From contig NZ_KB849996.1 in assembly GCF_000369405.1 (NCBI RefSeq), positions 1 to 57,422 on the forward strand: a stretch of DNA of 57,422 nucleotides. Direction: 5' to 3'. The DNA is from Acinetobacter sp. ANC 3929 (lineage in GTDB: Bacteria > Pseudomonadota > Gammaproteobacteria > Pseudomonadales > Moraxellaceae). Positions within the stretch are counted from its first letter, which is position 1. The number at the start of each line of letters is the position of its first letter. A program made the position numbers and the translations under genes. Positions 47,070 through 57,339 of this stretch are shown here, piece after piece. The notes beneath the pieces are model-generated. The model had not been told where the DNA came from and did no database searches. It saw nothing but the letters and a program-made list of their open reading frames with translations.

Positions 47070-47408
47070 TCAGTTTGTATAATCCAAAATAGAGTACTCA
47101 CCAAATTTAAGTACAAAAAATGTGAAATGAATTTAACCCTCAGGATTCATTCGTCAGTGATAACTATACAACAATGGGAGTCGAGTATATCGAGCCTGAA
47201 GCTAAAGCTCAATTTTCTGAGAAAATTCCAATTTTTACCTTATCTTAAATTATCGACAAATTCATGACACTTTTAATGACATTCATAGTGTTTTTAAGTA
47301 TCTGCATCCCTTTTAGATCAGAAAAATGAAGGATTATTTGAATGTATATGCTTAAAAAGATGCAATCCACACATGCAACAAATGAGCATGTATGGATCAA
47401 TGCCGAAC
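47070..47408. other. Intergenic region upstream of dedA
   Basis: The 339 bases contain the dedA promoter region and the downstream end of yheS. Nothing else is recognised, apart from a 25-codon frame at 47341 that lacks support. Confidence 0.4.
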
Positions 47409-49331
47409 TTAGTCAGTAAAGGAACCTTCTAATTCTTCGAGTTCCATCATCAGCTCTAGCAGCAGCTCTTCATGCTGTTCTAGCTTTGCTTTCAGCTCAT
47501 TTTGTTCATTCATCAGCTTGATCAAATCATCTTTGCGATTGGCATCGTACAATGCACTGTCTGCCAATGCGTGTTCAATTTCGGCTAAGCGAGGCTGAAC
47601 CTTTTCAATTTGAGCTTCGACTTTTTCAATATTTTTACGAATTGGACGAGTCAACTCACGGCGGCGAGCAGTCTCTTTACGTTGTGCTTCTTTATCAATT
47701 TTTCCAGTTGGGGTACTTGCTGTTTGCTGCTGTGATGCATTTTGGGCATTGATGAGTTGTTGGCGTGCTTCACGTAACCATTTGGCATAGTCTTGCAAAT
47801 CACCCTCAAATTCAGTGCATTTACCTGCATGAACTAACAGCAGATCATCACAAACACTGGCAATCAACTGACGTTCGTGTGAAACCAGAACTACGGCTCC
47901 TTCAAAATCTTGCAATGCCATTGTCAAGGCATGACGCATGTCCAAATCCAAATGGTTGGTAGGTTCGTCCAGAATTAGCACGTTTGGACGCTGCCACACG
48001 ATTAAGGCCAATGCTAGGCGTGCGCGTTCGCCACCAGAGAAGCTTTCACACGGTGTATCCATACGTTCGCCACTAAAACCGAATCCACCTAAAAAGGCAC
48101 GTAACGCAGCTTCGCTGATTTTTTTATCGGCAATCCGGGCCAGTTGCAGCATTGGACTGGCATTTGCATCTAATGCATCCATTTGATGCTGAGCAAAATA
48201 ACCAATATTGAGTAGTTCTGAAGCCTTACGTTCACCAGCCAAAAGTGGCAAATCCCCGACCAGAGTTTTGATCAGCGTTGATTTACCTGCACCATTCATC
48301 CCTAATAAACCGATACGTGAACTTGGGGTGATTTGCAGACGAATCTTTTCGGCAATCATTTTATCGCCGTAACCAATTGTGGCTGCATCTAAACTCAGCA
48401 AAGGTGAACTCATTTTTGTCGGTTCACGGAAACTAAAGGTAAATGGTGTATCGACATGAGCAGGTGCAAGCTGTTGCATCCGTTCAAGTTGCTTGATACG
48501 GCTCTGTGCTTGACGGGCTTTGGTCGCTTTTGCCTTAAAACGATCAATAAATTTTTGTAGGTGTGCACGCGTTTCTTGCTGTTTCTCAAACGCTTGTTGT
48601 TGTTGCGCTAAACGTTCACTACGTGTGGTTTCAAAGGTTGAATAGTTGCCTGTATATAGCGTCAGTTCCTGATTTTCGATATGCAAAATATGGTCAGTAA
48701 TGGCATCGAGGAAATCACGGTCATGTGAAATAAGAACCAGTGTGCCTTCATATGCTTTAAGCCAGTCTTCTAACCACAAGATTGCATCTAAATCTAAGTG
48801 GTTGGTTGGCTCATCCAATAATAAGAAGTCTGAACGGCTCATCAAGGTACGTGCAAGATTTAAACGCATACGCCAGCCGCCAGAGAAGCTCGCCACATTT
48901 AAACGGATTTGACTATCCACAAAACCGAGTCCAGCCATGAGTTGCGCGGCTTTGGCTGGTGCTGCATAGCCATGAATTTCATCAAAACGACCATGAAGTT
49001 GAGCCAAGTCATCATTACTGAGTAGATCGGGATGCGCTAATTTTTCTTGAATGTCCCAATATTCTTCGTCGCCAGACAAAACAAAATCTATTGCTGGCAT
49101 TTCCAAGGCTTTAATTTCTTGCGCCATGTGCGCAACAGTCCAGACTGCTGGGCGGGTCAGATTGCCCTCATCTGCGACCAAGTCACCCAGAAATGCAGCA
49201 AATAAAGTTGATTTACCTGCACCATTTACCCCTGTAAGACCAATTTTCCAACCTGGATGGAGCTGCATCGATGCTTTTTGGAACAGAACACGCCCACCGC
49301 GGCGTAATGAAACTTGGTCAAACTGGATCAT
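47409..49331 (-). CDS. yheS: YheS-like ABC-F ATPase
   Basis: A 640-residue soluble ABC-F protein with two ATPase domains: Walker A GVNGAGKSTL (about residue 34) and GMNGAGKSTL, signatures SFSGGWRMRLNLA and SFSGGERARLALAL, and two DEPTNHLDLD motifs. A linker rich in Lys/Gln (AKATKARQAQSRIKQLERM) lies between. The long, charged C-terminal region (about 520-640) is predicted coiled coil. Order and length match E. coli YheS; ABC-F proteins act on ribosomes. The start at 49331 is the only good ATG. It reads away from the tandem family to its right. Confidence 0.9.
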   Translation of the reverse strand: MIQFDQVSLRRGGRVLFQKASMQLHPGWKIGLTGVNGAGKSTLFAAFLGDLVADEGNLTRPAVWTVAHMAQEIKALEMPAIDFVLSGDEEYWDIQEKLAHPDLLSNDDLAQLHGRFDEIHGYAAPAKAAQLMAGLGFVDSQIRLNVASFSGGWRMRLNLARTLMSRSDFLLLDEPTNHLDLDAILWLEDWLKAYEGTLVLISHDRDFLDAITDHILHIENQELTLYTGNYSTFETTRSERLAQQQQAFEKQQETRAHLQKFIDRFKAKATKARQAQSRIKQLERMQQLAPAHVDTPFTFSFREPTKMSSPLLSLDAATIGYGDKMIAEKIRLQITPSSRIGLLGMNGAGKSTLIKTLVGDLPLLAGERKASELLNIGYFAQHQMDALDANASPMLQLARIADKKISEAALRAFLGGFGFSGERMDTPCESFSGGERARLALALIVWQRPNVLILDEPTNHLDLDMRHALTMALQDFEGAVVLVSHERQLIASVCDDLLLVHAGKCTEFEGDLQDYAKWLREARQQLINAQNASQQQTASTPTGKIDKEAQRKETARRRELTRPIRKNIEKVEAQIEKVQPRLAEIEHALADSALYDANRKDDLIKLMNEQNELKAKLEQHEELLLELMMELEELEGSFTD

Positions 49332-49440
49332 GAGTATGCAAAATAGCGAATAGATAGCTGCATTTTAAGGTGATCGCCCATGAATGCAAATTTTTATATT
49401 TAAGATCAAGCTGTTTCAATTGAGCTGATCAATTAATCAT

Positions 49441-49464
49441 AAAATAGAGCAAAAGCTCTATTTT
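49441..49464 (+). terminator. Hairpin upstream of tandem-family gene A
   Basis: AAAATAGAGC-aaaa-GCTCTATTTT, a perfect 10-bp stem with T run, 80 bases upstream of the gene A start. It resembles the hairpin at 51878..51903 before gene C. Confidence 0.6.
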
Positions 49465-49543
49465 TGTGACGCGAATCAGATTATCATTTAAATTATATGA
49501 AAAATAAGCAATTAGACAAAAAGCAGATCAACAGGATTTAAGG

Positions 49544-50551
49544 ATGAAGAAGGGAATTCTTGCATTGGGGGCAATGCTGATTTTTGCTGTGCATACAGAA
49601 ACACAGGCTGCGACAAAAATTTGTGTTTTTGATCTACTCGGCAAATCGGGAGAAGCTTATAAGGCTATGGAGGAATGGGCTTTAGCTGCTAAAGGCTGGC
49701 GTGGTGATAGTTATTTGATTAGTTACCAAAACGAAGCGCTGGCCGAAAATGATTTTGAACAAGGCAAATGTGATGGTGTGTATATGACCTCCATGCGTGC
49801 ACGCCGTTATAACAAGTTTGCGGGTTCAATTGATGCGATTGGGGCTGTTCCTAGTTATGCCATTGCACAGAAAGCGATTAGTTTTGCTTTGGATAAGCGC
49901 AATCAACGCCGTTTGATCAGCACTGTCGATAATGAAAACTATGAAGTTGCTGGAATTTCGCAAATTGGCCTGGCTTATATTTTTGTCAAAGACAAGAAAA
50001 TGAATACGATTGAGCAAATCAAAGGCAAGAAGTTTGCTGTTCTTGGTTATGATGAAGCGCAAAAAATCGTAGTCAAAAGCTTGGGTGGACAAGCGGTCCT
50101 TACGGATGTATCTGATATCGCGAAAAAGTTTAATAATGGCCAGGCCGATATCATGGCTGCACCAGCCTATGCCTACAAACCATTAGAGTTACATAAAGGA
50201 TTGGGTAATGATGGGGCTATTATTACCTTTCCTGCTGTAAATATGACCATGGATTTAATTATTCGTCCTGAAAAATTCTCCAGTAATTTTGGGCAAAATT
50301 CACGAGCATGGTTCTTAGGTCGTCTGAATACCAACTTTGCCCTGATTCAACGTCTAGAATCAGAATTGCCAGCCAAATACAAAATAAATCTCAGTACTGA
50401 AGATAAAACTCGTTATCAGCAAATCCTGCGTGAAGCACGTATGGGATTGACTAAACGTGGTATTTACGATGCCACCATGATGAACGTGCTCAAACGTGCA
50501 CGTTGTACCGTGGATCGCACTAATTTTGAATGTACTTTAGGTGGTGAATAA
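49544..50551 (+). CDS. Secreted solute-binding-like protein, copy A
   Basis: First of four tandem paralogues of a putative periplasmic solute-binding family (DUF6091-type by appearance). The 335-residue protein has a signal peptide ending TQAA. The mature part starts KICVFDLLGKSGEAYK and has the conserved EQGKCDGVYMTSMRARRYNKFAGS segment, a FVKDKKMNTIEQIKGKKFAVLGYDEAQ block, and the C-terminal RARCTVDRTNFECTLGGE. Four Cys residues, two near each end, suggest disulfides. AAGG lies before the ATG. Transport or binding function is inferred. Confidence 0.8.
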   Translation: MKKGILALGAMLIFAVHTETQAATKICVFDLLGKSGEAYKAMEEWALAAKGWRGDSYLISYQNEALAENDFEQGKCDGVYMTSMRARRYNKFAGSIDAIGAVPSYAIAQKAISFALDKRNQRRLISTVDNENYEVAGISQIGLAYIFVKDKKMNTIEQIKGKKFAVLGYDEAQKIVVKSLGGQAVLTDVSDIAKKFNNGQADIMAAPAYAYKPLELHKGLGNDGAIITFPAVNMTMDLIIRPEKFSSNFGQNSRAWFLGRLNTNFALIQRLESELPAKYKINLSTEDKTRYQQILREARMGLTKRGIYDATMMNVLKRARCTVDRTNFECTLGGE

Positions 50552-50755
50552 ACGAATACAGAAGGTATAGATGTTTCAATATTCTCCTTTTGAGTTGATA
50601 TTGGCCTAAAACATTAAAACGTGATCAAGTCTGTTAAAACTGATGAAAACCCGATGTATGTATATAAAAGCGCTATGCATTTAGGAAAAAGCTGACTATA
50701 TTTATCGAGCACTGATGGAAAATTGTGCAAGATAGTAAAAATAAGGGAAAACGAG

Positions 50756-51757
50756 ATGAAAAAAGGACTTTGGGCATTGAGTGCTACGGCTCTATTTGTC
50801 ATGACTACTCCTGTACAGGCAAAACAACAAATTTGTGTTTTTGATTTATTGGGTAAGGCTGGGGAGTCTTATAAACTGATTGAAGAATGGAAGCTTGCCT
50901 CTAAAACATGGCAGGGCGACGTTGAATTAATTCCTTATCAAGATGAAGAAAAAGCGGAAAAAGATTTTGATGCAGGCAAATGCGATGGTGTGTATATGAC
51001 CTCGATGCGTGCACGTAAATATAATAAATTTGCGGGCTCAGTCGATGCGGTTGGCGCTGTTACCAGTAATGCCATTGCACAAAAGGCAATTACCTATGTA
51101 TTGGATAAGCGAAATCAGCATCGTTTAACGGCAACAGTCAATGGCGATAAATTTGAAGTCGTCGGGATTATCCAAGTGGGGTTGGCGTATATTTTTGTTC
51201 GCGACAAAAAGATCGATACCATTGAAAAAGCCAAAGGTAGAAAATTTGCTTATCTACACTATGATCAAGCACAAAAAACCATTGTTGAAAGCATAGATCT
51301 GGTTGCTGTCCCATCTGATATTTCTGATTTTGTGAAGAAATTTAATAGTGGCCAAGTAGATGTGATTGCGGCGCCAGCATATGCTTATAAGCCACTTGAA
51401 ATTAGTAAAGGCTTGGCTAATGGAGCGCTGTTTAACTTTCCTGTGGTGAATATTACAGGTGACTTAATTATTCGCCCGAGCCAATTCCCGAATGGATTTG
51501 GCCCACAATCTCGACAATGGTTCGTCAATAAACTACCAAGTAACTTTGCCATGGTGCAACGTTTAGAAGCAGGAATGAACGCAAGAAAAATTACTTTGTC
51601 GAGCGAAGATAAAGTCCGTTATCAAAAAATGTTACGTGATGGTCGCATGAATTTAACCAAGCAGGGCGTATACGATGCTAGTATGATGAATGTACTCAAG
51701 CGTGCCCGTTGTACGGTTGAACGGACAAACTTTGAGTGTACTTTGAGTGGTGAATAA
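50756..51757 (+). CDS. Secreted solute-binding-like protein, copy B
   Basis: Second paralogue, 333 residues from ATG 50756 (AAGGGAAAAC upstream; an in-frame GTG at 50723 is not needed). Signal peptide ends TPVQA. It keeps KQQICVFDLLGKAGESYK, GKCDGVYMTSMRARKYNKFAGS, the PLEISKGLANGALFNFP stretch and the C-terminal RARCTVERTNFECTLSGE. It is closest to copy A. The C-terminal Cys pair is conserved in every copy. Substrate unknown. Confidence 0.8.
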   Translation: MKKGLWALSATALFVMTTPVQAKQQICVFDLLGKAGESYKLIEEWKLASKTWQGDVELIPYQDEEKAEKDFDAGKCDGVYMTSMRARKYNKFAGSVDAVGAVTSNAIAQKAITYVLDKRNQHRLTATVNGDKFEVVGIIQVGLAYIFVRDKKIDTIEKAKGRKFAYLHYDQAQKTIVESIDLVAVPSDISDFVKKFNSGQVDVIAAPAYAYKPLEISKGLANGALFNFPVVNITGDLIIRPSQFPNGFGPQSRQWFVNKLPSNFAMVQRLEAGMNARKITLSSEDKVRYQKMLRDGRMNLTKQGVYDASMMNVLKRARCTVERTNFECTLSGE

Positions 51758-51877
51758 CGAGGAGAACAGCAGTACAAAAATATAAATCTATAAACAAAGT
51801 GAGGCATATATAACAAATTTGCCTATGAAAATAATAGAAATAGATAAAACTGGGTAAAAAGTATACAAACTAGACAT

Positions 51878-51903
51878 AAAAATAGAGTATAAGCTCTATT
51901 TTT
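51878..51903 (+). terminator. Hairpin between tandem-family genes B and C
   Basis: AAAAATAGAG..CTCTATTTTT with further T residues, ending copy B. Its stem matches the hairpin upstream of copy A. Confidence 0.65.
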
Positions 51904-51974
51904 TTTCAAAAAACATGATTAATATTTGCTTCGAACAAGGAGACAAACATAAAGTTTGTGAAGGGATGAAAAAT

Positions 51975-52982
51975 ATGAAAAAAATTGCACTTGCTCTTGC
52001 AGCAACTTCGATCTTAGGTGTATCTGCTTCTACTCAAGCAGCAATTGATGTGTGTGTATTCGACTTATTAGGAAAGTCAGGTGAATCATACAAAATGATG
52101 CAAGACTGGGCACTCGCAGCGAAAAGCTGGGGCGCTGATGTCAACCTTCTCGCGCTTACAGATGAGCAGGTTGCGGATAACAACTTTAAAGCAGGTAAAT
52201 GTGCTGCTGTTGCAATGACCGCTATGCGTGCCCGCCCATATAACAAGTTTGCTGGTTCTGTAGATTCATTAGGTGGTGCGCCAAGTAATGAAGTTGCACA
52301 ACGCGCAATTACTTATGTTCTAGACGCACGTAATGCAGCAAAAATGACCACCACTTTAGGTGGGAATAAATATGAAATTGGTGGTATCGCTCCAATGGGT
52401 GCCGCATACATTTTTGTACGTGACAAGAGTATTAATTCAATTGAAAAAGCAGCGGGTAAAAAATTCGCAGTATTGGGTTATGACGATGCGCAAAAAATCA
52501 TGGTACAACGCGTAGGTGCTCAAGCCGTACTTTCTGATATCTCTAACTTCGCTGCTAAATTTAACAATGGTCAAGTGGACATGGTTGGTGCGCCTGCTTA
52601 TGCCTACAAGCCATTAGAATTAAGCAAAGGTTTGGGTACCAATGGTGCAATGTTTAACTTCCCTGTATTACAAGTAACAGCGGATCTTGTTTTACGCCCA
52701 GAAAAATTCCCAGCAGGTTTTGGTCAAAAATCTCGTGATTATTTTGTGAAGCAACTTCCAAAAGCGTTCTCAATGATCAAGCGTTATGAAGCTGAAATCC
52801 CAGCGAAATACAAAATGAATTTAACGGCTGAAGACACATTGAAATATCAAAAACTAATGCGTGATGGCCGTTTAGAAATGACTAAACGTGGTATTTACGA
52901 TGCTGGTATGATGTCTGTATTGAAAAAAGCGCGCTGTTCAGTAGACAAAGCTAACTTTGAATGTGCATTACCTGGTGAATAA
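51975..52982 (+). CDS. Secreted solute-binding-like protein, copy C
   Basis: Third paralogue, 335 residues from ATG 51975 (GAAGGG upstream; ATG 51966 overlaps it too closely). Signal peptide MKKIALALAATSILGVSAST. The family motifs are kept: IDVCVFDLLGKSGESYKMMQ, GKCAAVAMTAMRARPYNKFAGS, AGKKFAVLGYDDAQKIM and the KKARCSVDKANFECALPGE end. The DG of GKCDGV is replaced by AA. Codon choice is markedly biased to the common codons used in dnaK, so it may be the most highly expressed copy. A strong terminator follows. Confidence 0.8.
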   Translation: MKKIALALAATSILGVSASTQAAIDVCVFDLLGKSGESYKMMQDWALAAKSWGADVNLLALTDEQVADNNFKAGKCAAVAMTAMRARPYNKFAGSVDSLGGAPSNEVAQRAITYVLDARNAAKMTTTLGGNKYEIGGIAPMGAAYIFVRDKSINSIEKAAGKKFAVLGYDDAQKIMVQRVGAQAVLSDISNFAAKFNNGQVDMVGAPAYAYKPLELSKGLGTNGAMFNFPVLQVTADLVLRPEKFPAGFGQKSRDYFVKQLPKAFSMIKRYEAEIPAKYKMNLTAEDTLKYQKLMRDGRLEMTKRGIYDAGMMSVLKKARCSVDKANFECALPGE

Positions 52983-53007
52983 TCCATAATTGCCATTAAT
53001 AGCTCTT

Positions 53008-53035
53008 AAAGCCTAGATTCATCTAGGCTTTTTGT
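53008..53035 (+). terminator. Terminator of tandem-family gene C
   Basis: AAAGCCTAGA-ttca-TCTAGGCTTT stem followed by T residues. Confidence 0.9.
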
Positions 53036-53270
53036 TTTTTAGGCTTTGTCATTTGAGTCATTGTCTTTATTTTGAAAGATCGTAATCATACCAATATATA
53101 AAAAGCCAAATGAAATCTTGAAGATTTAAAATATGTTTTAATCAGGAAGATTGGACATGACTGAACAAAAACATATTTTTATTTGAAAGCCCAGAGCAGG
53201 ATGTTAGGTAATTCTTAAATTTTTGGGTTTGATGCAACAACAATCAGCATAGATGCAAAGGAAAAATAAA

Positions 53271-54275
53271 ATGCAATGGTTTAAAACATTATTACTTGCA
53301 ACAGGTATCGCTGCGGTATCTGCAGGCGCTCAGGCAAAACAAACAATTTGTGTATTCGATATCGTGGGTAAAAGTGGCGATGTCTATGCATTAATGAAAG
53401 ATTATCAGCTTGCCGCAAAAAACTGGGGGGCTGATATTGAACTGAAAGTAGCGACCAATGAAGCCGTGATCGCGGAAGACTTTAAAGCGGGTAAATGTGA
53501 TGGCGTGAGTATCACAGGCATGCGTGGCCGTCAGTTTAACCCATTTACTGGATCATTGGATGCGATTGGAGCAATTACCGACCTTAAGCTTGCTGTGAAG
53601 GTAATGCAAGGTTTGGCGAGTCCAACTTTTGCCAAAGCAATGGTCAATGGGAAATATGAAGTCGTCGGTGTTATTCCTGTGGGTGATGCGTATTTGCTGG
53701 TCAATGACCGTAATATCAATACGGTTGCCAAGGCTGCTGGTAAGAAAATCGCCGTTTTAGATTATGACGAAGCCCAAAAAATTATGGCGTCACAAGTCGG
53801 TGCACAAGCGGTCAGTTCAGATATCACCAACTTTGGTGCGAAGTTTAACAATGGTCAGGTCGATATTATTGGGGCACCAGCAGCAGCGTTCAAACCTTTG
53901 GAACTTTATAAGGGCTTGGGAACCAAAGGTGCGATTGTGAATTACCCAATTTTACAAGTCACCGGTAATTTGATTATTCATCCAGATAAATTCCCTGAGG
54001 GCTTTGGTCAGAAATCAAGAGAATGGGTGAAAGGACAATTGCCGCGTGCATTTACAATTCTTGGAAAAATGAAAGCAGACATTCCACAAAAATATTGGAT
54101 GGAAGTTCCAGCTTCTGATAAACCAGGCTATCAAAAATTGATGCGTGAAGCGCGTATTAACCTGACTGCAAAAGGAATCTATGACAAACGGATGATGAAA
54201 TTGCTATGGCAATTCCGTTGCCGCGAAGATGCGAAGAATTTTGAATGTGGTCTGCAAGATGAGAACTATAAATAA
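53271..54275 (+). CDS. Secreted solute-binding-like protein, copy D
   Basis: Fourth and most divergent paralogue, 334 residues from ATG 53271 (AAAGGAAAA upstream). Signal peptide ends GAQA. It begins KQTICVFDIVGKSGDVYALM, has GKCDGVSITGMRGRQFNPFTGS, the LDYDEAQKIMASQ block and FNNGQVDIIGAPAAAFKPLEL. It ends FRCREDAKNFECGLQDENYK, so the terminal Cys pair is kept in a changed context. It has its own promoter region after the copy C terminator. Function unknown. Confidence 0.78.
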   Translation: MQWFKTLLLATGIAAVSAGAQAKQTICVFDIVGKSGDVYALMKDYQLAAKNWGADIELKVATNEAVIAEDFKAGKCDGVSITGMRGRQFNPFTGSLDAIGAITDLKLAVKVMQGLASPTFAKAMVNGKYEVVGVIPVGDAYLLVNDRNINTVAKAAGKKIAVLDYDEAQKIMASQVGAQAVSSDITNFGAKFNNGQVDIIGAPAAAFKPLELYKGLGTKGAIVNYPILQVTGNLIIHPDKFPEGFGQKSREWVKGQLPRAFTILGKMKADIPQKYWMEVPASDKPGYQKLMREARINLTAKGIYDKRMMKLLWQFRCREDAKNFECGLQDENYK

Positions 54276-54317
54276 TCTTGTAAAAAGTCATTAACAGCAC
54301 TTTAAACTTCAAATACA

Positions 54318-54358
54318 GACCCGATATTGAGTATGCTATACTAAATATCGGGTCTTTT
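54318..54358 (+). terminator. Hairpin between copy D and erpA
   Basis: GACCCGATATT (54318..54328) pairs with AATATCGGGTC (54344..54354) and a short T run follows. A -10-like TATACT (54337..54342) lies in the loop, so the element may also overlap the erpA promoter. Confidence 0.55.
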
Positions 54359-54397
54359 ATTTATTAAAGACGTATTGAAGTCTGAGGAATGTGCATC

Positions 54398-54733
54398 ATG
54401 AACGCCCAAGCTCTAGAATTGTCAGATAATGCTGCCAAAAAAGTTCGCCAACTGCGCGAAAGTGAAGGGAATAACGACCTTATGTTACGTGTCTATGTAA
54501 CGGGTGGTGGATGTTCAGGATTCTCTTATGGCTTTAATTTCGCTGAAAGCGTCAATGAAGATGATGCTGAGTTCATGAATGGTGATGTAAAAATGTTGGT
54601 CGATTCCTTGAGCTACCAATATTTGGTCGGCTCCGTTGTTGATTACCTTGAAGGGCTAGAAGGTTCACGCTTTGTGATCCAGAACCCGAATGCGACGACA
54701 ACCTGTGGCTGTGGTTCATCGTTCTCGATCTAA
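54398..54733 (+). CDS. erpA: ErpA, iron-sulfur cluster insertion protein
   Basis: A-type carrier that transfers iron-sulfur clusters to apoproteins. The 111-residue protein has the three ligand cysteines in [11 protein letters not shown] and in TTCGCGSSF near the C-terminus. ATG 54398 is preferred because GAGGA then lies at a normal distance; ATG 54389 adds three residues. It is monocistronic, with an unusual hairpin just upstream and a terminator downstream. Confidence 0.93.
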   Translation: MNAQALELSDNAAKKVRQLRESEGNNDLMLRVYVTGGGCSGFSYGFNFAESVNEDDAEFMNGDVKMLVDSLSYQYLVGSVVDYLEGLEGSRFVIQNPNATTTCGCGSSFSI

Positions 54734-54747
54734 CAGATTCTAGATAT

Positions 54748-54780
54748 AAAAAAAGCTTCTCCAATTGAGAAGCTTTTTTT
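54748..54780. terminator. Bidirectional terminator (erpA/anmK)
   Basis: AAAGCTTCTC-caatt-GAGAAGCTTT stem flanked by A and T runs, serving two convergent genes. Confidence 0.9.
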
Positions 54781-54783
54781 GCT

Positions 54784-55917
54784 TTATACCGTGGTTATTG
54801 TTCCGAGGATACGATCCCCAGCTGCCCCTGTCACAGCGGGTAAATTGCCACTCAGCTGTTGTACGAAGCGCATCGCCAACCATGCAAAAGCAGTTGCCTC
54901 TACCCAAGTTGGTGCTAGACCAAGCGCATCTGTTGTTTGAACTGACCAATTATGTTTACGTAGGCGCCAACGTAGCTGTTCAAGTAGATGGGAGTTATAC
55001 GCACCGCCACCACAGACATAGATTTCACCAGTCGGCATCCATTCCTTGCTACGATAAATTGCTTTTTTAATCGCACGCGTGGTGAGTTTCATTAAGGTCG
55101 CTTGGACATTCTCTGGCGTATCCTCTAATTCCTCATACTCTAGGCCATTGCGCCAATCACTCAGCTGTTCATCGAGCCATTCCAGATTAAAGTCTTCACG
55201 ACCTGTGCTCTTCGGTGGTTCTTTAGCAAAAAACTCATGATTCTGTAGACGATCTAATAAGGAACGAATTGGATTGCCATATGCTGCCCAGTCACCATTT
55301 TCATCATAAGGATGCCCAGTGTGGCGATGACACCAAGCATCCATCAAAATATTGGCAGGGCCCGTATCAAAGCCATATACGCCGTTTAAATCATTTGCAG
55401 GCAGCATGCTGACGTTTGCAATACCACCTAAATTTAAAATGACACGATGGATACTCTCATGTAGGAATAAGGCTTGGTGGAAGGCGGGTACTAAAGGTGC
55501 ACCTTGGCCACCTGCGGCCATATCACGACGACGGAAATCAGAGACGACAGGGAGTTGCGTGATTTCCGTGATGATATTGGGGTCGCCAATTTGTAAGGTA
55601 AAACCATGTTCAGGACGATGGCGAATGGTTTGTCCATGCGAACCGATGGCTTTAATTTGAGTGCGGTCTAAATTGTTCTTTTCAATCAGTTCATTAATGC
55701 CATGCCCAATCATTTGCGCTAAAGCAACATCAGCTTTACCCATACGATCAATTTCATTGTCGTCGGGAAGCGTTAATGCCATCAGCTCATCGCGTAATTC
55801 AGGTTCAAAAGGCACAGTCAGCGTAGCATGCAGCGTTAAAGGATCGAATGAAGTTGCAACAATATCAACACCATCCATGCTCGTGCCTGTCATTACACCA
55901 ATATAGATTGCGGTCAT
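54784..55917 (-). CDS. anmK: AnmK, anhydro-N-acetylmuramic acid kinase
   Basis: Phosphorylates and opens 1,6-anhydro-MurNAc in peptidoglycan recycling. The 377-residue sugar kinase has IGVMTGTSMDGVD at the N-terminus, the phosphate-handling SHGQTIRH segment, GGIANVS, FDTGPANILMDAW and the C-terminal VCGGGAYNSHLLEQL. ATG 55917 is preferred over a TTG at 55935. It is divergent from tyrS. Functionally it links with Mpl (17.2 kb) and the MltB-type enzyme (12.9 kb). Confidence 0.96.
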   Translation of the reverse strand: MTAIYIGVMTGTSMDGVDIVATSFDPLTLHATLTVPFEPELRDELMALTLPDDNEIDRMGKADVALAQMIGHGINELIEKNNLDRTQIKAIGSHGQTIRHRPEHGFTLQIGDPNIITEITQLPVVSDFRRRDMAAGGQGAPLVPAFHQALFLHESIHRVILNLGGIANVSMLPANDLNGVYGFDTGPANILMDAWCHRHTGHPYDENGDWAAYGNPIRSLLDRLQNHEFFAKEPPKSTGREDFNLEWLDEQLSDWRNGLEYEELEDTPENVQATLMKLTTRAIKKAIYRSKEWMPTGEIYVCGGGAYNSHLLEQLRWRLRKHNWSVQTTDALGLAPTWVEATAFAWLAMRFVQQLSGNLPAVTGAAGDRILGTITTV

Positions 55918-55975
55918 ATACAACTTATCCTGCAAGATGCTGAAAAAATGTTAGTATATCGCACAAATTGAATAA

Positions 55976-57211
<1,236 letters not shown>

Positions 57212-57230
57212 ATCGAAAAGAAAATAATAA

Positions 57231-57256
57231 AAAGCAGGCCATGAGCCTGCTTTTTA
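57231..57256 (+). terminator. tyrS terminator
   Basis: AAAGCAGGC-catga-GCCTGCTTT stem followed by T residues. Confidence 0.9.
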
Positions 57257-57339
57257 TACGCAAATAGCTGATAAAAACAACGAAAACATCAGTTTTGTAG
57301 AAAAAAGAAACATGCAAAAGAAAATAATAAAAAATGGGG

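Noticed and set aside
47341..47418. 25-codon frame upstream of yheS end
   Set aside because: Very short, no clear initiation signal, overlaps the end of yheS.
49544..54275. Annotation of the tandem family as RND efflux components
   Set aside because: The proteins are about 335 residues with a signal peptide and no transmembrane domains; RND pumps are about 1000 residues with twelve helices.
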